This document shows, in pieces, positions 61,591 through 64,000 of a stretch of DNA of 64,000 nt. Source of the DNA: Stenotrophomonas rhizophila. Lineage in GTDB: Bacteria; Pseudomonadota; Gammaproteobacteria; Xanthomonadales; Xanthomonadaceae. The DNA lies in contig NZ_CP016294.1 of NCBI RefSeq assembly GCF_001704155.1, positions 2,415,501 through 2,479,500 of the forward strand. The letters run 5' to 3'. Both the position numbers and the translations under genes were made by a program. Each line of letters opens with the position of its first letter. Within the stretch, counting starts at the first letter, position 1. The notes under the pieces are model-generated. The model had not been told where the DNA came from. It saw only the letters and a list, made by a program, of their open reading frames with translations, and searched no databases.

Positions 61591-62214
61591 ATGGCTGCCA
61601 CGACTTCGCTGCGCACCGCGCTGCTTGCCGCGCTGGTCTGCACCACCACTGCCGGCCTGCTGGCCAGCGCAGACGCACAGGGCCGCCCCGGGCTGCGCGG
61701 CTTCGCGCATCCGTCCATCGCCAGCCACGGCGGGTTCGGTGGCGGGTTTGCCGGCGGCGGCCACGGCGGTTTCGCGCCGCATCCTGGGCCCGGCCCGCAT
61801 CCGGGTCCAGCGCCGGGACCGGGCCCACACCCGGGACCGGGCCCCCACCCTGGCCCCGGTCCTGGCCCGGGTCCTGGACCGCATCCCGGCCCTGGGCCTG
61901 GGCCTGGACCCGGTCCCGGCCCGGGTCCCGGCCCCCATCCTGGACCCGGTCCACACCCCGGGCCCGGCCCTTATCCGCCTCCTCCACCGCCGCCCCCGCC
62001 GTACTGGGACCACCCGTTCTGGGATGCCGCCGCCGTCACCGCCGGAGTGGCGCTGACCGCTGCTGCGATAGGCTCGGTGGTGTATTCGCTGCCGGTCGAC
62101 TGCAGCACCGTGGTCGTGGACGGCATCGGCTACCAGCAGTGCAGCAATGGCTGGTACCAGCCGCGCTACGTGGGCACCACGGTGCAGTACATCGTCGTGG
62201 ACGCGCCGCGATGA
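61591..62214 (+). CDS. Gly/Pro/His repeat protein of the envelope operon
   Basis: The protein has 207 residues: signal peptide (to about 30), a Gly/His part (GGFGGGFAGGGHGGF), about 65 residues of PGPGPHPGPGP repeats (nt 61783-61972) with a following run of prolines, one membrane-like helix (AAAVTAGVALTAAAIGSVVYSL), and a C-terminal beta segment with CSTVVVDGIGYQQCSNGWYQPRYVGTTVQYIVV, similar to DUF6515. It is probably anchored in the envelope with the repeat exposed. The repeat DNA is C/G-rich and prone to slippage, so length may vary between strains. GGAGG lies 8 nt before the ATG. Confidence 0.75.
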   Translation: MAATTSLRTALLAALVCTTTAGLLASADAQGRPGLRGFAHPSIASHGGFGGGFAGGGHGGFAPHPGPGPHPGPAPGPGPHPGPGPHPGPGPGPGPGPHPGPGPGPGPGPGPGPGPHPGPGPHPGPGPYPPPPPPPPPYWDHPFWDAAAVTAGVALTAAAIGSVVYSLPVDCSTVVVDGIGYQQCSNGWYQPRYVGTTVQYIVVDAPR

Positions 62215-63026
62215 ACTGCCGTATCGCCAGGGCCGTCACCGTGATCGGTGGCGTGCTGGCATGCGCCGGTGCGGGCGCGCAGAACGCGCCCGCGGCCTCG
62301 TCCACGGATGACATCGCGCGCAAGCTGGCCGATCCCGGTGCGGCGCTCATCTCCGTGCCGTTCCAGTACAACTACCTCGGCTCGGTCGGCCCGGGCGGTG
62401 ACTTCCACAACCAGCAGCTCAAGATCCAGCCGGTGATCCCCTTTGTCGGCGAGCACGGCAAGTTCATCCTGAGGCCGATCCTGCCCATCCAGTGGAACCA
62501 GTATCCCCAGGACCGCAGCGGCACCGGCGACCTGTTCGTGCAGGGTTACTACATTCCGAAGACCGCGTCTGAAGAACGTGGCACGGAGTTCGGCTTTGGT
62601 GCCGCCGCATTGCTCGACACCGCCTCCCACGACAGCCTGGGCAGTGGCAGGTATTCGCTCGGCCCGGCGTTCATCCTGGTGCACAAGACGCGCAACTGGA
62701 CGGTTGGCGCGCTGGCCAACCATGTCTGGTCGATTGCCGGCGACAGCGATCGCGACGATGTGAGCAGCACCAGCGTGCAGCCGTTCGTGACCCGCAACCT
62801 GCCCGGTGGCTGGTCGGTCGGCATGACCTCCGAGACCAGCTACAACTGGAAGGCCGACAGCGGCAATGCGTGGACGGTGCCGCTGGGTGCCACCGTGTCC
62901 AAGGTACTGCACTTGGGGAAAACCCCGATCAGTGTCGGCGCTGGCGGCTTCTACAACCTGGACCGGCCGCAGTATGCCAACCGCTGGAGCGCCCGCTTCA
63001 CCGTGACGCTGGTGTTCCCGGAATAG
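62211..63026 (+). CDS. Neuromedin-U-like outer-membrane barrel
   Basis: The protein has 271 residues with a signal peptide (MNCRIARAVTVIGGVLACAGAGA) and amphipathic strands: ISVPFQYNYLGSVGPGGDFHNQQLKIQPVIPF, FILRPILPIQWNQYPQ, YSLGPAFILVHKTRNWTVGALANHVWS, and a C-terminal strand RFTVTLVF. This is the 'transporter / neuromedin U' annotation group of small outer-membrane beta-barrels. Its start overlaps the preceding stop (ATGA), so translation is coupled. Confidence 0.8.
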   Translation: MNCRIARAVTVIGGVLACAGAGAQNAPAASSTDDIARKLADPGAALISVPFQYNYLGSVGPGGDFHNQQLKIQPVIPFVGEHGKFILRPILPIQWNQYPQDRSGTGDLFVQGYYIPKTASEERGTEFGFGAAALLDTASHDSLGSGRYSLGPAFILVHKTRNWTVGALANHVWSIAGDSDRDDVSSTSVQPFVTRNLPGGWSVGMTSETSYNWKADSGNAWTVPLGATVSKVLHLGKTPISVGAGGFYNLDRPQYANRWSARFTVTLVFPE

Positions 63027-63055
63027 CCCCCGCGCCACAACCTGCAGGTGCCGAC

Positions 63056-63232
63056 ATGCACGCCCATCCCTGGTTCTGGATCCTCTGCCTGTTCCTCGTG
63101 CCGCTGGTGGCCGCGCTCGTGGTCAGCCTGGCCGTGCGCAAGCGCGGCATCAGCGCCAACGCCGTGCTGGCCTGGTTCGTCCTGGTGTGCTGGATCGGGG
63201 CCCTTGCGGTCATTCTTTCCCAGGTGCTGTAA
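63056..63232 (+). CDS. Small two-helix membrane protein
   Basis: The protein has 58 residues with two hydrophobic helices (WFWILCLFLVPLVAALVVSLAV and VLAWFVLVCWIGALAVILSQV) and a basic loop. AGG lies about 7 nt before the ATG. It follows the barrel gene by 29 nt and is probably the last gene of the operon. Function unknown. Confidence 0.65.
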   Translation: MHAHPWFWILCLFLVPLVAALVVSLAVRKRGISANAVLAWFVLVCWIGALAVILSQVL

Positions 63233-63244
63233 CACCGCGCCCCA

Positions 63245-64000
63245 TCAAAGCGACTGACCCAACTCGATGAACACCACCCGGTCGCCGCCTTCGCGCATGC
63301 CCAGGCCGAAGATCAGCGGCCCGATCCACGAATCGAAGCCCAGGAACAGGCTGCCGTTCCAGATCCCATCGCTGATCGACATGTCCGAACGGCGCTGCCA
63401 GGCATTGCCGTACTCCACCGTGCCACCGACCTGCGCGGACCGGCCCAGCACCTTGCCCAGTTCATAGGTGTAGCCGGCAAATCCCAGCGCATAGTCCTGG
63501 CCGGTCAGCTGGTTGTGCTGGAACCCGGCCAGCCGCCAGCGCCCGCCCAACCGGTAGATGCTCTGTACCGGTGCGGTGCCCGAGGAGGTTACGTGGTAGC
63601 GCAGGCCCAGCTGCACCGCGCTGCGTCCGAACGGAAACGCGCCCACCGCATCCAGGTCGATCTGGCCGAAGCGGGTATCGGCACCGAGGGCCTCACGCGA
63701 CTGGTAGGTCCCCAGGTTGACCAGGAAGCCGTCGCGCGGGAAGTACAGGCTGTCGATGTTGTCGTAGGTGACGCTGGCCGTCAGCCCACCGTCGTCGAAA
63801 TCAGTGCGTGGCATCCGGGGCGAGCCGATGTCCATGCGTGCACTACCGGTGTATCGCTCGATGCCGGCGCGTACCGACAGTACGTTGGACACGTTGCGCA
63901 CCAGGTCCACGCCCGCACCGGTGCGGCTGACCCGGTAGCGCGAGGTCTTGTTGCCCGCCGCATCAAACACGTTGAAGCTGCGTGTTTCGTAACCGCCCAG
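63245..64000 (-). CDS. Patatin-like phospholipase/Omp85-type barrel, C-terminal part
   Basis: The 252 C-terminal residues are here; the N-terminus lies beyond the window. LGGYETRSFNVFDAAGNK, VTYDNIDSLYFPRDGFLVNLG, GRWRLAGFQHNQLTGQDYALG and FLGFDSWIGPLIFGLGMREGG are strands and loops of a BamA/Omp85-like barrel as found at the end of PlpD-type patatins. The terminal residues are LGQSL rather than ending in Phe. It could instead be a BamA- or TamA-like protein; the patatin part cannot be seen. Confidence 0.7.
   Translation of the reverse strand: MGGYETRSFNVFDAAGNKTSRYRVSRTGAGVDLVRNVSNVLSVRAGIERYTGSARMDIGSPRMPRTDFDDGGLTASVTYDNIDSLYFPRDGFLVNLGTYQSREALGADTRFGQIDLDAVGAFPFGRSAVQLGLRYHVTSSGTAPVQSIYRLGGRWRLAGFQHNQLTGQDYALGFAGYTYELGKVLGRSAQVGGTVEYGNAWQRRSDMSISDGIWNGSLFLGFDSWIGPLIFGLGMREGGDRVVFIELGQSL

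Noticed and set aside
61783..61972. The Gly/Pro repeat as a non-coding minisatellite
   Set aside because: It keeps the reading frame throughout and is flanked by a signal peptide and a conserved C-terminal segment, so it is coding.
1..64000. CRISPR arrays, tRNA, rRNA, insertion sequences or prophage genes
   Set aside because: I looked for spaced repeats, tRNA-like CCA ends with cloverleaf arms, and transposase or phage motifs and found none that can be supported. A tRNA search program would settle the RNA part.

Overview
The window is high-GC, densely packed chromosomal DNA of a gammaproteobacterium of the Lysobacteraceae (Xanthomonadaceae), most probably Stenotrophomonas. The support is the catecholate siderophore locus with separate isochorismatase and aryl-carrier genes, the DUF3348/DUF802/OmpA/DUF2894 operon, and short palindromes ending in GTAG that look like Stenotrophomonas SMAG/REP elements. 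I saw no rRNA, tRNA, CRISPR array, transposase or prophage.

Layout. 1-5064: treZ (cut by the window edge), glgB and glgA, overlapping by 4 nt, then exonuclease III. 5228-12847: lipoproteins, a PQQ-type sugar dehydrogenase lipoprotein with a DUF2231 membrane partner, a secreted XAC2610-like protein, a fosmidomycin-type efflux pump, a lower-GC patch with an orphan lipoprotein, and an AraC regulator. 12942-17626: an SRAP-fold protein without the SRAP catalytic residues, a GH92 alpha-mannosidase and a ProP-like symporter. 18103-19892: a Phd-like antitoxin with a zeta-type kinase, a thioredoxin and a host-attachment-family protein. 20058-24243: a four-gene operon in which DUF802 looks like a TolQ/ExbB/MotA/ZorA-type stator with a very long coiled-coil tail and the next gene like a MotB/ZorB-type OmpA protein. 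This is the best candidate here for an undescribed machine.

24240-33851: the siderophore operon entS-entC-entE-entB-ArCP-entF-entA, each gene overlapping the next by 1-4 nt, behind a Fur-like promoter; the entF A-domain residues read as a serine code. 34073-41643: an orphan ATP-synthase-epsilon-like gene, an autotransporter, DUF3817, an SDR with a divergent LysR, and a DeoR regulator with an MFS transporter preceded by a four-copy 10-bp repeat. 41674-45376: an M14-type peptidase, a LysR regulator, an MDR reductase and a TspO-like protein. 45436-51373: one minus-strand transcription unit (YcaC-like hydrolase, DoxX, Tat amidohydrolase, porin, MFS) facing an orphan NarL-type response regulator.

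52231-64000: an MFS with a divergent LysR, mntH behind a MntR box, a SAM methyltransferase behind a SoxR-type operator, a Tat-exported bicovalent-FAD oxidase, a DUF885 hydrolase, a four-gene envelope operon (DUF2092, Gly/Pro-rich protein, outer-membrane barrel, small membrane protein), and the C-terminus of a patatin/Omp85-type protein cut by the window edge. Overall it is a chromosome segment rich in nutrient acquisition, metal control and envelope functions, with several regulatory sites that can be read directly from the sequence.
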